Shown in pieces: positions 63,736 through 64,000 of a stretch of DNA of 64,000 bases; within the stretch, counting starts at the first letter, position 1, and each line of letters opens with the position of its first letter. The stretch comes from Ustulina deusta. Taxonomy: Eukaryota > Ascomycota > Sordariomycetes > Xylariales > Xylariaceae. The DNA lies in assembly GCA_023159155.1 (NCBI GenBank), contig JAJNNX010000036.1, positions 469,071 through 533,070 of the forward strand, written 5' to 3'. The position numbers and the translations under genes are program-made. Under the pieces are notes generated by a model. The model ran no database searches. It was not told where the DNA came from and saw only the letters and a list, made by a program, of their open reading frames with translations.

Positions 63736-63834
63736 TAAATATAAACGTTATATGTACTTTTTTAAAAACTAAAAATCTAATAATATACTAAAAATAGCAC
63801 TCTAGTATAATAGCGGCAGCTGCTATATAAACCG

Positions 63835-64000
63835 TTTATACAAAGCAAAAATATTATTTCTTAACTTTAAACTAAATAACCTAAAAATAGCTTTTTAGTA
63901 GATAAACTTAGCTTAAACGTCTGCAAAAACGTCTAATAATAATACCCAAAACATAATATTAATAAACGGGGCAATAATAATAGTGCTTTTTTTATTCTAT
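63835..64000 (+). repeat. Copy of the 51030-51170 repeat, possible 3' LTR start
   Basis: Aligns in inverted orientation with 51030-51170 and runs off the window. Its position just downstream of the pol C-terminus suits a 3' LTR, but the far end is not visible. Confidence 0.55.

Larger units (their letters stand above)
43713..64000. other. AT-rich RIP-type isochore (at least 20 kb)
   Basis: AT-rich throughout except for short GC-retaining islands at 51.2-51.5, 53.77-54.0 and 55.2-55.4 kb. No intact gene. Retroelement pieces are listed separately. Segments 44505-46042, 46271-50044 and 51462-52079 hold nothing I can name. Confidence 0.8.

Overview
The window looks like nuclear DNA of a filamentous ascomycete (Pezizomycotina, probably Sordariomycetes). 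The reasons are two HET-domain loci, a conserved fungal 431-residue protein, fungal codon usage with pyrimidine-rich third positions, and alternation between roughly balanced DNA and extremely AT-rich blocks. Repeat copies in those blocks differ almost only by C-to-T and G-to-A changes, the signature of repeat-induced point mutation (RIP). The species cannot be named from sequence alone.

Layout: 1-1.9 kb is an AT-rich block holding a RIP-killed Tc1/mariner transposase. 1.9-19.5 kb is a gene-poor island of ordinary composition with one intact conserved gene (7224-8519, +), a decayed HET gene (about 15763-17094, -) and, divergent from it, a nearly intact HET gene (17852-19504, +) ending at the edge of the next AT block. 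19.5-34.9 kb is AT-rich and gene-free, with visible tandem or direct repeats (19.6/19.9 kb and 29.2-29.6 kb) and a G-rich, C-poor strand-skewed segment at 30.2-34.1 kb. 34.9-43.7 kb is a second island made mostly of gene debris: a broken gene with a mitochondrial LAGLIDADG fragment inserted in it, a 534-bp terminal-inverted-repeat element, two tRNA-Asn genes, three further pseudogene fragments and the WD40 end of a truncated repeat protein. 43.7-64 kb is a third AT block: a copia-type retrotransposon (58.2-63.8 kb) with a 2.5-kb inverted partial copy (55.4-58.0 kb), three copies of a 244-bp LTR including a nearly unmutated solo LTR with a target duplication, a degenerate satellite-like array (52.1-55.1 kb) and two GC-rich hairpin repeats.

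The most unusual feature is the pair of tRNA-Asn(GTT) genes (37493-37616, - and 41209-41331, +). Their 74-nt mature sequences are identical and fold perfectly, but each is split inside the anticodon stem, not at the canonical 37/38 site, by a 49-50 nt insertion with spliceosomal intron signals: GTAAGT at the 5' end, CTAAC or CTTAC near the 3' end, and terminal CAG.

Very few intact genes are present. No operon-like or pathway grouping is seen; the common themes are heterokaryon-incompatibility-type genes and transposon decay beside AT-rich isochores.
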